NCBI GenBank assembly: GCA_002344075.1
Contig: DDTM01000032.1
Location: 7,750-16,418 of the forward strand
DNA: 8,669 bases
Direction of reading: 5' to 3'
From: Bacteroidetes bacterium UBA2364
GTDB lineage: Bacteria; Bacteroidota; Rhodothermia; Rhodothermales; UBA2364
Within the stretch, counting starts at the first letter, position 1, and every line of letters begins with the position of its first letter. The position numbers and the translations under genes are program-made. Below are positions 1 through 7,171 of this stretch, piece by piece. The notes under the pieces are model-generated. The model made no database searches, was not told the DNA's origin, and saw only the letters and a program-made list of their open reading frames with translations.

Positions 1-83
1 TGTTCGCAGGTTTCATTCGGTTTATGAGATTGCGTATAGGCGAACGGAAGAATTAGAAGAAGGAAAAATAAAAAGAATTTCAT
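1..83 (-). CDS. N-terminus of an exported protein, cut by the window edge
   Basis: An ATG on the minus strand at 83-81 opens a frame of 27 codons that leaves the window without a stop. The visible residues are a textbook signal peptide: Met-Lys, then a run of Phe and Leu to about residue 12, a Pro, and a likely cleavage site near residues 17-18 (Ala-Tyr-Thr-Gln). The mature part begins Ser-His-Lys-Pro and reaches a Cys at residue 26. No Cys sits at a lipobox position, so it is exported but not an obvious lipoprotein. It lies 118 bp downstream of the Cys-rich exported gene on the same strand. Genes of that type in Bacteroidota can sit next to TonB-dependent receptors, so a receptor N-terminus is possible, but nothing seen here proves it. 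Confidence 0.6.
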   Translation of the reverse strand, partial: MKFFLFFLLLILPFAYTQSHKPNETCE

Positions 84-95
84 GATTCAATTAGG

Positions 96-199
96 TTTAA
101 GTTCAATGTTTTGGGTGCTAACGCCATATCTCTATAGCCAGCGCCAGACCTTGCATGATTCATTACAAAGTATGGCTAATACAAAGAGTTGAACTTAGA
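96..199 (-). other. Inverted repeat and possible structured leader ahead of the left-edge gene
   Basis: A 9-bp perfect inverted repeat (TAAGTTCAA at 98-106, TTGAACTTA at 189-197) extends to 11 bp with one G-T position at 96-106/189-199. It encloses 82 bp. Read on the minus strand, the 3' arm ends 12 nt before the ATG at 83. Inside, a TAGCCA segment can pair with TGGCTA. The overlapping GCCATA can instead pair with a later TATGGC, giving two mutually exclusive folds. No known riboswitch consensus was recognised. It could be a leader or attenuator, the junction of two transcription units, or chance. Confidence 0.3.
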
Positions 200-201
200 T
201 C

Positions 202-687
202 CTAATTTCGAAAAATGCAGAGAAGTGCTTGCCAGTTATTCGGCGGCGGACGTGCCACTAAATAGAAAAATGGTTTAGGCTGGGGCAATCCCGAATCCAA
301 TGTCGCCAACGAAGCCATAGTAACAGACGCTACTAAATCGTGGATAGAAGTTGGCGTAATAATCCCAGCATCGGTATCGGTTTGGGGGACCTCTACCTTA
401 CAACACATGGCCCGTTTAAGGCTGGTCGGTTGGGAATTATCTGGAGTATTCCGGTGTGCAACCGACGGACGATGACAACTTTTGGAAGTGGGCGTTTTCT
501 TATCGGTATTAGGCCCGATAAATGACCGTTCTTCCTTGCCCTTCATCCGACAACATACCATCTTCCCTGCCACTTGCTTCTTGCCCGACATAGCGCACGC
601 ATGAACCACCACCGGCACATGGAGGAACAACAGCCAAGCCAACAAAAAGCCCGCAAAAAACCGAAATATGGGATTGTGATTCGTCAC
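202..687 (-). CDS. Small Cys-rich exported protein, HYC_CC_PP-like
   Basis: A 161-residue exported protein of unknown biochemical role. The start is GTG at 687-685; the only upstream ATG nearby is out of frame or followed by a stop. Residues 9-28 are a hydrophobic signal or anchor segment ending at a His-Ala-Cys motif (residues 29-31). Two vicinal cysteine pairs follow, at 45-46 and 95-96, with single Cys at 71 and 157. The C-terminus has a Pro-Pro-Pro stretch at 147-149 and ends in a hydrophobic tail. This order of His-x-Cys, Cys-Cys, Pro-Pro and a hydrophobic end resembles the small HYC_CC_PP proteins of Bacteroidota, though the first motif is HAC rather than HYC and the protein is long. 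The Cys and Met content suggests metal or redox chemistry in the periplasm, which is inference only. The next gene on the strand is also exported. Confidence 0.72.
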   Translation of the reverse strand: MTNHNPIFRFFAGFLLAWLLFLHVPVVVHACAMSGKKQVAGKMVCCRMKGKEERSFIGPNTDKKTPTSKSCHRPSVAHRNTPDNSQPTSLKRAMCCKVEVPQTDTDAGIITPTSIHDLVASVTMASLATLDSGLPQPKPFFYLVARPPPNNWQALLCIFRN

Positions 688-696
688 GTTGTTTCA

Positions 697-709
697 CAAA
701 ATTATATCA
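697..709 (-). promoter_or_regulatory. Promoter of the Cys-rich exported gene
   Basis: Read on the minus strand, the element is an extended -10 (TGATATAAT, 709-701) overlapping TAATTTTG (704-697), an exact match to the Bacteroidota TAnnTTTG -7 box. It ends 9 nt before the GTG start, so the transcript would be nearly leaderless. No convincing -33/-35 box was found. Confidence 0.4.
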
Positions 710-850
710 AACATAAAACACCCTGTGTGCATTGAAGGTTTCATGTTCTCTTGATGATTTTTTAGTGATTATCAGGCGGTGTGTCCTGTTGCCGATATTT
801 GGTTGGTCGAAAAGGCACCAAGACGATATTGCTATTTTCAAAAACACATC

Positions 851-879
851 TTGATGTCTGGTTACAATTCTTGTATTAT
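851..879 (+). promoter_or_regulatory. Promoter of the beta-barrel gene at 918
   Basis: TTGATG (851-856) and TATTAT (874-879) are separated by 17 bp, which fits a housekeeping-sigma promoter. The predicted start point lies near 886, giving a leader of about 30 nt. The downstream leader is A/T-rich and has no Shine-Dalgarno sequence. Confidence 0.45.
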
Positions 880-917
880 ACCCTAATCACCGATTTTATA
901 ATCATAAAAATAGAACC

Positions 918-1553
918 ATGAAAAGAATCTTGATCACCATTTTGGGTCTTTGGTTAATGGCCCCCAGTACGTTCGCCCAGTTTATGAGTAGTAATCTTGA
1001 AGTGGGAGTTCAAGCCGCCAAGGTAAATGGCGACGAAACCACCGCTTTGCGTCTGGGAATCCGTAACCTGTATTTACATGTGGCCAATACCGAACTTGCA
1101 AGCGGTTTAAATGCGGTCTCTATTGGGCCAGAACTCTATATTCCCATCATCGGACGACGCACCCGGAAACACCACCCAGAAAGATTGGGCCTCACGTTGC
1201 AGGGGTTTGCACGTGCAGGCAGTTACTACGACGACGAAGGTAATTTCGTAGAACCTTTTATTATACGATATGGTGGAAATGTACACCTACATCGCGGTTT
1301 GGCATTGGGGCGCCTCATGGTCATCCCACGAGCCACTTGGGGGTATTACCGCAATAATAACTATGACGAAGAAGCCACCCAACTTTCTCAGACGGATTTT
1401 CGTAATCTCCAACTTGCCATAAAAGGTGGGTTTCGGATTGGCCGTAAGGCAACCTTGGCCGCCGAGTGGTCCACGGGGAATACTAAAAACCGCAGTACCG
1501 ATCAAGAAACCAAGGCTTCTGCTTGGATGTTCTCGCTGCTTTTCCGGAGATGA
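918..1553 (+). CDS. Predicted small outer-membrane beta-barrel protein
   Basis: A 211-residue exported protein not assigned to a named family. Residues 1-20 form a signal peptide (Lys-Arg, hydrophobic core, Thr-Phe-Ala before cleavage). The mature part has short stretches of alternating polar and hydrophobic residues with Gly and aromatic girdles, for example around 44-54, 91-104, 114-125, 130-144 and 162-175. These are separated by charged, Asn/Asp-rich turns such as 104-109 and 145-152. This is the usual look of an 8- to 10-stranded outer-membrane barrel of Bacteroidota. The protein lacks the common terminal Phe and ends Phe-Arg-Arg. It has its own promoter and terminator, so it is probably monocistronic. 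General architecture is similar to the decayed gene at 7547-8097, but no clear sequence homology was seen by eye. Confidence 0.85.
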   Translation: MKRILITILGLWLMAPSTFAQFMSSNLEVGVQAAKVNGDETTALRLGIRNLYLHVANTELASGLNAVSIGPELYIPIIGRRTRKHHPERLGLTLQGFARAGSYYDDEGNFVEPFIIRYGGNVHLHRGLALGRLMVIPRATWGYYRNNNYDEEATQLSQTDFRNLQLAIKGGFRIGRKATLAAEWSTGNTKNRSTDQETKASAWMFSLLFRR

Positions 1554-1598
1554 GTCCATTTTGATCGTCCATTTTTGCCAATAAATAGTATCTTATTA

Positions 1599-1627
1599 GG
1601 TAGTAACACAGTTACTGCCTTTTTTTT
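1599..1627 (+). terminator. Intrinsic terminator after the beta-barrel gene
   Basis: The stem GGTAGTAAC (1599-1607) and GTTACTGCC (1611-1619) pairs over 9 bp with one G-U, around a 3-nt ACA loop. Eight T residues follow (1620-1627). It lies 45 nt after the stop codon and ends 24 nt before the next start, so the following gene must be transcribed by read-through or from a promoter overlapping this region. Confidence 0.9.
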
Positions 1628-1651
1628 GGTTTACACTTTCAATCCTCTATT

Positions 1652-2674
1652 ATGATGAAAAAGCGTTTTTTTCTCCTGCTCAGCCTCCTTTGTTCTTTGA
1701 GTACACGGGTGCATAGCCAATCAGATACCAGTATCCCGCTGTATTACAACGGTAACATTAATGGGAAACTTCAAATCCTGATGCACCTTTCATTGACCGA
1801 GGACGTGCTGAGTGGAACGTATGTATATACCTCTCAAAACAAGCCCATTATCTTGCGTGGAAGCTTGTATGAAGACCAGTTCTCTGCTTCAGAATACGAT
1901 GCCGCCGGACGCATTACCGGAACCTTTAAAGGGCAATTAGATGAGTTTGAGAATATTCAAGGACTTTGGCGCAGCGCCGATGGTCGAAAACAATATCCGT
2001 TTTCTATTGAACGCATCGGAAGCCGGAACCGATTAGACACCACGCATTCCCATCAGTTTGTCATCAAAAATGCTGCTCCCCAATATGAAGCACGGTTTAG
2101 TGTGGCAAATTGCGAGGGCGATACCTGTACAGGACTGGCTACCATTGGTTTATACGACAAATCTGGTAGGCACATACAGACATTCTTTTCGGACGATTTA
2201 TACATGACACTCGACGAAAATCAAAAACCATCGGTAAATGTTGTCCAACTTTATAATGAACAAAGTGCCCTTGTTTTTGATGATTTTAACTTCGACGGGC
2301 AAACCGATCTGGCCATCCGAAATGGCAATATGAGCGGATACGGCGGACCGAGCTATGATGTTTATTTGTATCATCCCGCTAAAAACCGTTTTGAATTCCA
2401 TATTCCACTCTCGCTAATGGTCATGGAAAACCTTGGTCTATTCCGCACCGATGTCAAGCGGAAAGTATTGGTCACCTTCACCAAAAGCGGCTGTTGTTGG
2501 CACCAGACCAGTGAAAATGCTTGGCGGAACGGCCAAATTGTACTCATTAAAAAAATTACCGAGGACGCTACAGGAGCGAATGATCGGGTGCTAGTAACCA
2601 CGGAGGTATTGACCGGAACAAAGTGGAAAAAAAGTGTAAAGACCTATAAAATAGCAGATTATTACAAAGAATAA
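1652..2674 (+). CDS. Secreted XAC2610-like protein
   Basis: A 340-residue exported protein. Two ATG codons are adjacent (1652 and 1655), either of which may be used. A signal peptide covers about residues 1-22, ending His-Ser-Gln. Residues 28-120 form a beta-rich N-terminal part with Gly-Thr-Tyr and Gly-Thr-Phe-Lys-Gly strands, of the kind that repeats in periplasmic proteins reporting on substituent binding. Residues 140-335 resemble the XAC2610 group. The key motif is at 211-220 (Asp-Phe-Asn-Phe-Asp-Gly-Gln-Thr-Asp-Leu), a Dx[DN]xDGxxD calcium-loop pattern, followed by a Gly/Tyr-rich segment and a Tyr-x-Tyr strand at 228-240. Cys154/Cys159 and the vicinal Cys281-Cys282 could form disulfides. 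XAC2610 itself is an immunity protein against a peptidoglycan-cleaving effector in Xanthomonas. No such effector is present here, so the role is open. Confidence 0.88.
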   Translation: MMKKRFFLLLSLLCSLSTRVHSQSDTSIPLYYNGNINGKLQILMHLSLTEDVLSGTYVYTSQNKPIILRGSLYEDQFSASEYDAAGRITGTFKGQLDEFENIQGLWRSADGRKQYPFSIERIGSRNRLDTTHSHQFVIKNAAPQYEARFSVANCEGDTCTGLATIGLYDKSGRHIQTFFSDDLYMTLDENQKPSVNVVQLYNEQSALVFDDFNFDGQTDLAIRNGNMSGYGGPSYDVYLYHPAKNRFEFHIPLSLMVMENLGLFRTDVKRKVLVTFTKSGCCWHQTSENAWRNGQIVLIKKITEDATGANDRVLVTTEVLTGTKWKKSVKTYKIADYYKE

Positions 2675-2788
2675 TTTATAGGCTTCATGGTGTGTGCCTC
2701 CAGCGTAACAACCAATGGCTTTGTTTCGTTCTTTATAAAAACCATTTTCGTAAGGGGTTCTCCATCCAAGTCCAAAGAACGAAGTATC

Positions 2789-2821
2789 TTGTAAACCACA
2801 AAGTTTTCCAACTTAAATTTG
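2789..2821 (+). promoter_or_regulatory. Bacteroidota-type promoter of the TPR lipoprotein
   Basis: TAAATTTG (2814-2821) matches the TAnnTTTG -7 consensus exactly, with a TTG (2789-2791) 22 nt upstream as a possible -33 box, slightly wide for the usual 19-21. The -7 box ends 12 nt before the ATG at 2834, so the transcript would have a very short leader. Because the promoter overlaps the TTG at 2819, it also argues against starting translation there. Confidence 0.45.
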
Positions 2822-2833
2822 AAAACAAGTCCT

Positions 2834-4267
2834 ATGAACAAATTTGCTATACCAGCCTTGCTCTTTTTGATGCTATTTATATCCGCCTGTGATACCACCG
2901 GGAAGGTACTGAAGCGGGCTACTGCTCTTGAGGCCAAAGGACGGTATGAAGATGCCGCAATGGCCTATATACAGGTTCTCCAAAAAAATCCCAACCTTTC
3001 TAATGCACGTTCCGGCTTACAGAGCACGGGCGATGCCGCCATTCGGGCCATATTAACAGAACCCACCCGAGACCCAAAAGCACAGGTGAGCCACTACCGC
3101 CGGGTGGATGGTCTGGTCCAAAAAGCAGACGCCGTAAACCTCTCGCTCACGCTTCCGGCAACTTATCAAAGCGACCGCCGACGGGCCTTCAACGACGTCA
3201 TCCGTGATCTGGTGACACGGGCCGAAAACTTGGCCATCGAAAATAAGTGGGAACAAGCCCTCAATAGCGCCAGAGAGGCCCTTCAATATGAGCCAGACCC
3301 GGATGCCGAGCAGATGATTCGCAATCAAATGTTTGACCTCGAAGACCAGTGGAGTAAAGACCTTGCCGCTGCTGGGTTGGCTGCAGAGCGCAAACGCGAT
3401 TGGTCGGGCGCCCTACGCAACTATGAAAAGGCGACCGAAATCACGCCCGATGAGCGCATGAAGGAGGAAATGACCCAAGCCCGCAGCAATGTCTTGTTTC
3501 AATGGGCCGAAGATGACATCCGATACAATAAGTTCCGGGCAGCTTATGATAAATTAGGACGTGCCTTGGAAATGGCCCCGCGAAACGAACGCGCACGCAG
3601 CCTTATGGAAGAAGCCATGAGGCGTGGTAGCCGTAAAGTGGCGTTTTTACCCCTTTATCGAACAGCAGCAGCCATTCAGGAAATGCCGGATAGCTTTGTA
3701 CAGGAATTAAATGAGGAACTCCAGTTTGGGTATTGGGGCAAACCGCCCGCTTTTGTTATTACAAGTGACCCACGCGACATACGGCGCGAGATGCGTAAAG
3801 ACGATCTCGAAGGCCGTGTCCTTTCTGATGACAAAGTGTATCTCTTGGGAAGGCGCATCGGAGGAGATTTTATCGTTTTCGGAGAGATAGATCGCTTTGT
3901 TGTAACCGAACGTAATGTACGTGAACGAGACCGTAATGCAAGTACGTTCTCTAAACAAAAAGTAACTTACAAAGAAGTGATTGTAGAACGGAAGGTGGAA
4001 GTAGGGGTTTCTTTCCGGATTCTGGAACTGAGTAAGCGTCGGCTTTTTACCTCCGGTGGAACCCGACATACCGAGGTGATTCAATATAAAACCGCTAAAT
4101 ATGCGGGGAATATGGCCGACTTAGACCTGAACCGCGAGCAACGTGGCGTTTTTAATGGAGAAGACAAGCGCGAAAACTTGAACAACATGATCACCAAAAT
4201 GGTGCGAGAAATCGGGAAAAAGACAGCAAGTGGGGTTTATGCAAAACTTTTAGAGGGTATTGAATAA
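2834..4267 (+). CDS. TPR lipoprotein with CsgG-like C-terminal domain
   Basis: A 477-residue predicted lipoprotein. The ATG at 2834 is preferred over an in-frame TTG at 2819 because it gives a compact signal peptide with a lipobox Ile-Ser-Ala-Cys, Cys19 being lipidated. Helical TPR-like repeats follow at about 28-60, 124-157, 173-206 and 218-254, recognisable by Gly/Ala at the packing positions and closing Pro (for example Asn-Pro-Asn, Glu-Pro-Asp, Thr-Pro-Asp, Ala-Pro-Arg). From about 267 an alpha/beta domain begins with the strand Lys-Val-Ala-Phe-Leu-Pro-Leu. It has a Gly-Arg-Arg-Ile-Gly-Gly-Asp segment leading into a long strand at 345-355. This layout recalls the CsgG/LpoB-like lipoprotein fold used in envelope assembly and secretion. 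Family membership is inferred from pattern only. It probably acts at the periplasmic face of the envelope as a scaffold. It ends ahead of a terminator and faces the aconitase gene. Confidence 0.93.
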   Translation: MNKFAIPALLFLMLFISACDTTGKVLKRATALEAKGRYEDAAMAYIQVLQKNPNLSNARSGLQSTGDAAIRAILTEPTRDPKAQVSHYRRVDGLVQKADAVNLSLTLPATYQSDRRRAFNDVIRDLVTRAENLAIENKWEQALNSAREALQYEPDPDAEQMIRNQMFDLEDQWSKDLAAAGLAAERKRDWSGALRNYEKATEITPDERMKEEMTQARSNVLFQWAEDDIRYNKFRAAYDKLGRALEMAPRNERARSLMEEAMRRGSRKVAFLPLYRTAAAIQEMPDSFVQELNEELQFGYWGKPPAFVITSDPRDIRREMRKDDLEGRVLSDDKVYLLGRRIGGDFIVFGEIDRFVVTERNVRERDRNASTFSKQKVTYKEVIVERKVEVGVSFRILELSKRRLFTSGGTRHTEVIQYKTAKYAGNMADLDLNREQRGVFNGEDKRENLNNMITKMVREIGKKTASGVYAKLLEGIE

Positions 4268-4381
4268 CCTCTTTTTATACAAAATCATAGAATGCCCCCT
4301 ATTTAGTGGCCTGTTTTGTTTTATCCGACAGGTTGAAACGTATTAACAGGATGCCCAAACGTTGAACACATGTAAAATATT

Positions 4382-4420
4382 AACGGGTTGCCTCTCTCCA
4401 GAGAAACAACCCGTTTTGTT
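4382..4420 (+). terminator. Hairpin terminator between convergent genes
   Basis: AACGGGTTG (4382-4390) pairs perfectly with CAACCCGTT (4407-4415). The loop contains a second TCTC/GAGA stem (4393-4396 with 4401-4404). On the plus strand it is followed by TTGTTTG after the terminal TT of the stem, which suits termination of the lipoprotein transcript. Read the other way it is followed by an A/T-rich AATATTTT tract after one base, so it may serve the aconitase transcript as well. It lies 114 nt after the lipoprotein stop and 29 nt beyond the aconitase stop. Confidence 0.8.
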
Positions 4421-4444
4421 TGAGTCCAAGGACTTGAATTCACC

Positions 4445-7171
4445 TTACGCCGGAATGGCTGCTTGGTTCAGGAATTCGCGGAGGACATAGTTCAGGATGC
4501 CACCATTGCGGTAATAGTCCACATCAATTGGGGTGTCCAAACGGCAAATGGCTTGGAATTGTACCTGCGAGCCATTTGCTTTGGTTGCCGTAACGGTGAT
4601 TTCTTGGCGGGGTATTACGTCGTCGGTGACAGGGATATCAAAAGACTCGGTTCCGTCTAAGCCCAATGTCTCGGCAGTTTCTCCGGTTTTGAATACCAAT
4701 GGCAGCACGCCCATTCCGACCAAATTGGAGCGGTGGATGCGTTCAAAGCTTTCAGTAATCACCGCTTTTACGCCCAAAAGCATGGTCCCCTTGGCCGCCC
4801 AGTCGCGGGAGGAACCCATTCCGTAGTCTTTTCCACCCAAGACCACCAACGGCATACCTGCCTCTTGGTATCGCATCGAAGCATCATAGACACTCGTTAT
4901 TTCGCCTGTTGGGAAGTAAGTCGTCCAACCACCTTCGGTTCCAGGGGCCACTTGATTACGGATGCGGATATTGGCAAACGTGCCACGCATCATTACCTCG
5001 TGAGCGCCCCGGCGCGAGCCATAACTGTTGAAGTCTTTGGGTTCTATGCCATTTTGCAGCAGGTATTTCCCGGCGGGTGTGTCTTTTTTGAACGAACCTG
5101 CGGGCGAAATGTGGTCGGTGGTGACAGAGTCTCCCAGTTTGAGCAATACTTTTGCGCCGGAAATGGGCTGAATGGTCGAGACTTCGCGGGTTAGGCTGGT
5201 AAAGAAAGGTGGTTCTTGGACGTAGGTAGAAGCATCGTTCCACGCATAAAGTGCGCCTTCGGCCACCGGAATGGCATTCCAGTCTTCGTTGGAAGTTTCC
5301 ACGCCATTGTATTCTTTTAGGAACATAGATGCCGTCACATATTTCGATACCAATTCGTTGACCTCGGCAGCGGTTGGCCAGAGGTCTTTCAGATAAATTG
5401 TTTCGCCCAAGTCATTGGTGCCAATGGGGTCGTTCATCAAGTCCAAATCCACCGTTCCAGCCAAGGCATAGGAAACGACCAGCATCGGTGAAGCCAGATA
5501 ATTGGCTTTTACGAGCGGGTGAACCCGCCCCTCGAAGTTGCGGTTTCCGGAAAGAACGCCCGCCACCACCAAGTCGCCATCGGTAATGGCTTTGTTTACG
5601 GGTTCGCGGAGTGGTCCTGAGTTTCCGATACAAGTGGTACAGCCATATCCCACTACATTAAACCCAATTTGGTTTAGATAAGGTAACAGACCTGCTTCGC
5701 GCAGATATTCCGTCACCACACGGCTACCTGGCGCAAGCGAAGTTTTAACATAGGGTTTTACCTTGAGGCCGCGTTCTACGGCTTTTTTGGCGATTAGCCC
5801 TGCGCCCATTAAAACAAAGGGATTCGAGGTATTGGTACAAGACGTAATGGCGGCAATCACCACATCACCATTCTTCATGGTAAGTTTTTGTTTTCCATCG
5901 TCATAGGTAGAGGATGGTGCCACTTTTTCCGGTATAAGACCAAAGCCCGATGGTCCAATTGGGGCCGTAAGAGCCGATTGGAATTCTTTACCTACGTCAG
6001 GTACAAAAATCCGGTCTTGCGGGCGTTTTGGCCCGGCGACACTCGGCACTACATCGGTCAAGTTGAGACTTAGCGTATCGGTAAAGACCGGATCGGGCGT
6101 TTCATCGGTGCGGAAAAGTCCTTGTTCTTTGGTATAGCGCTCTACCATCGTCACCAATGTCTCGTCGCGACCAGTACGGCGCAAGTAGTTCAATGCCTCG
6201 TCGTCAATGGGGAAAAACCCGATAGTGGCGCCATATTCTGGTGCCATATTGGCGATCATGGCGCGGTCTGCGAGGCCAATACTGGAGATGCCTGGACCAT
6301 AAAATTCCACGAATTTATCCACCACACCCTTTTTGCGGAGCATCTGTGTAATCGTTAGTGTAAGGTCTGTTGGCGTAACACCTTCACGGAGTTTTCCTTC
6401 GAGCTTAAAGCCAATCACCTGCGGAATGAGCATATAAATCGGCTGACCAAGCATGACGGCCTCTGCCTCGATACCACCCACACCCCAGCCAACAATCCCA
6501 AGACCATTGATCATCGTAGTGTGGCTATCGGTTCCGACCAAAGAGTCTGGATAGATTACATCCAAACCATTTTCTTCTGGCCGTCGCCAAGCGGCTTTTG
6601 CTAAGTATTCGAGGTTGATCTGGTGGACAATTCCGCGAGCAGGTGGAACCACCCCAAAGTTGTCTAAGGCTTGCTGTCCCCAGCGCAAGAATTCGTAGCG
6701 TTCGCGGTTACGTTCAAATTCCAACTGATTATTGATAAGCATTGCGGCTTCCGAGCCATATTCATCCACCTGTACAGAGTGATCTATCACCAAATCTACA
6801 GGGACACGGGGATTTATCACGTCTGGGTTTCCACCGAGGCGTTGCATGGCCGAGCGCATTGCAGCCAAGTCCACCACGCAAGGTACACCCGTAAAGTCTT
6901 GTAAAATAACGCGTGCGGGCAAGAAAGGGATTTCCTCGGCCACCGGATTGGCGGGGTCGTAGGCGGCCAATCGCTCGATAGCAGATTTGGGCACCACATA
7001 GTCATCGCAATTCCGAAGTGCCGACTCAAGTAGCACTTTGATGGAGAATGGGAGGCGGCTCACTTGCCCAAGTCCATCCTGCTCTAATTTGTCTAATCGG
7101 TAGAGGTAGGCTTGTCCAGAGCCGGTATCAAATAATTGCCGTGCTCCAAAAAGGTTTTTCTTTTCGCTCAT
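4445..7171 (-). CDS. acnA: Aconitate hydratase, AcnA/IRP1 type
   Basis: A 908-residue cytoplasmic iron-sulfur enzyme that interconverts citrate and isocitrate via cis-aconitate in the TCA cycle. The start is ATG at 7171 (Met-Ser-Glu-Lys-Lys). An in-frame GTG 48 nt upstream would add 16 residues not typical of the family. The cluster ligands are Cys445 in Ser-Cys-Thr-Asn-Thr-Ser-Asn-Pro, and Cys511 and Cys514 in Gly-Cys-Thr-Thr-Cys-Ile-Gly-Asn. The spacing of 66 and 3 matches that of AcnA and IRP1. Other family motifs are Gln-Asp-Phe-Thr-Gly-Val-Pro (91-97), Ile-Asp-His-Ser (129-132), Gly-Thr-Asp-Ser-His-Thr-Thr (213-219), the swivel domain from about 685 and the catalytic Gly-Ser-Ser-Arg (786-789). 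The C-terminus Asn-Gly-Gly-Ile-Leu-x-Tyr-Val-Leu-Arg is also characteristic. Length is normal and no key residue is missing. It is not followed by another gene on its strand and appears monocistronic. No clear promoter was recognised upstream. Confidence 0.98.
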   Translation of the reverse strand: MSEKKNLFGARQLFDTGSGQAYLYRLDKLEQDGLGQVSRLPFSIKVLLESALRNCDDYVVPKSAIERLAAYDPANPVAEEIPFLPARVILQDFTGVPCVVDLAAMRSAMQRLGGNPDVINPRVPVDLVIDHSVQVDEYGSEAAMLINNQLEFERNRERYEFLRWGQQALDNFGVVPPARGIVHQINLEYLAKAAWRRPEENGLDVIYPDSLVGTDSHTTMINGLGIVGWGVGGIEAEAVMLGQPIYMLIPQVIGFKLEGKLREGVTPTDLTLTITQMLRKKGVVDKFVEFYGPGISSIGLADRAMIANMAPEYGATIGFFPIDDEALNYLRRTGRDETLVTMVERYTKEQGLFRTDETPDPVFTDTLSLNLTDVVPSVAGPKRPQDRIFVPDVGKEFQSALTAPIGPSGFGLIPEKVAPSSTYDDGKQKLTMKNGDVVIAAITSCTNTSNPFVLMGAGLIAKKAVERGLKVKPYVKTSLAPGSRVVTEYLREAGLLPYLNQIGFNVVGYGCTTCIGNSGPLREPVNKAITDGDLVVAGVLSGNRNFEGRVHPLVKANYLASPMLVVSYALAGTVDLDLMNDPIGTNDLGETIYLKDLWPTAAEVNELVSKYVTASMFLKEYNGVETSNEDWNAIPVAEGALYAWNDASTYVQEPPFFTSLTREVSTIQPISGAKVLLKLGDSVTTDHISPAGSFKKDTPAGKYLLQNGIEPKDFNSYGSRRGAHEVMMRGTFANIRIRNQVAPGTEGGWTTYFPTGEITSVYDASMRYQEAGMPLVVLGGKDYGMGSSRDWAAKGTMLLGVKAVITESFERIHRSNLVGMGVLPLVFKTGETAETLGLDGTESFDIPVTDDVIPRQEITVTATKANGSQVQFQAICRLDTPIDVDYYRNGGILNYVLREFLNQAAIPA

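Noticed and set aside
4310..4332. CCTGT/ACAGG inverted repeat after the lipoprotein gene
   Set aside because: Only 5 bp with a 13-nt loop; the 9-bp hairpin downstream explains termination better.
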